Part shown: positions 6,962 through 6,993 of the stretch, piece by piece
Numbering within the stretch: the first letter of the stretch is position 1
Layout of the letters: every line of letters starts with the position of its first letter
Assembly: GCA_028288545.1 (NCBI GenBank)
Contig: JAQBNQ010000432.1
Location: forward strand, 1 to 6,993
Source: Bacteroidota bacterium
GTDB taxonomy: Bacteria; Bacteroidota; Bacteroidia; Chitinophagales; LD1
DNA length: 6,993 bases
Reading direction: 5' to 3'
The notes under the pieces: model-generated
Databases searched by the model: none
The model's input: only the letters and a program-made list of their open reading frames with translations
What the model was told of the DNA's origin: nothing
Translations under genes and position numbers: made by a program

Positions 6962-6993
6962 AAAACGTCTCCTCAATTTTGAGGAGACGTTTT
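6962..6993. terminator. Intrinsic terminator, cut by the window end
   Basis: A perfect 13-bp inverted repeat: AAAACGTCTCCTC, loop AATTTT, GAGGAGACGTTTT. The A-run on the left and T-run on the right make it usable from both strands, and it lies 33 bp after the stop of the 279-aa gene. The T tract reaches the last base of the window, so its full length, and whether a convergent gene follows, cannot be seen. Confidence 0.85.

Overview
The window looks like chromosomal DNA from a member of the phylum Bacteroidota; nothing here resolves the genus. Four observations agree. Two secreted proteins end in type IX secretion (T9SS) type A sorting domains. A TonB-dependent receptor carries the N-terminal carboxypeptidase-regulatory-like domain usual in this phylum. 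The putative promoters fit the Bacteroidetes -33/-7 pattern (TTG, about 19-21 bp, TAnnTTTG). Starts lack strong Shine-Dalgarno sequences.

Layout. (a) Positions 2-901 (+): the 3' part of a di-haem c-type cytochrome of the SO2930/HNE_0200-like family, truncated by the window edge. (b) 1021-1065: a strong hairpin between convergent genes, probably a two-way terminator. (c) 3902 down to 1084 (-): a two-gene unit of a TonB-dependent outer-membrane receptor (853 aa from the chosen start) followed after 41 bp by a 71-aa Cys-rich putative lipoprotein. (d) 3903-4086: a divergent promoter region. (e) 4087-5988 and 6089-6928 (+): two secreted multidomain or single-domain proteins. They share a putative-Ig (He_PIG-like) N-terminal region and T9SS C-terminal domains, and each has its own promoter-like sequence. 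(f) 6940-6993: two hairpins, the second a probable terminator cut by the window end.

How the parts fit. The theme is the cell envelope: an outer-membrane importer with a small lipoprotein, an exported cytochrome, and two cell-surface or extracellular T9SS clients. No substrate for the receptor can be deduced. The least ordinary item is a C2-like segment with conserved acidic loops inside the larger T9SS protein. No mobile element, CRISPR array, tRNA or rRNA was seen. I did not find convincing evidence of an undescribed multi-gene system; the candidates worth checking are listed as findings.
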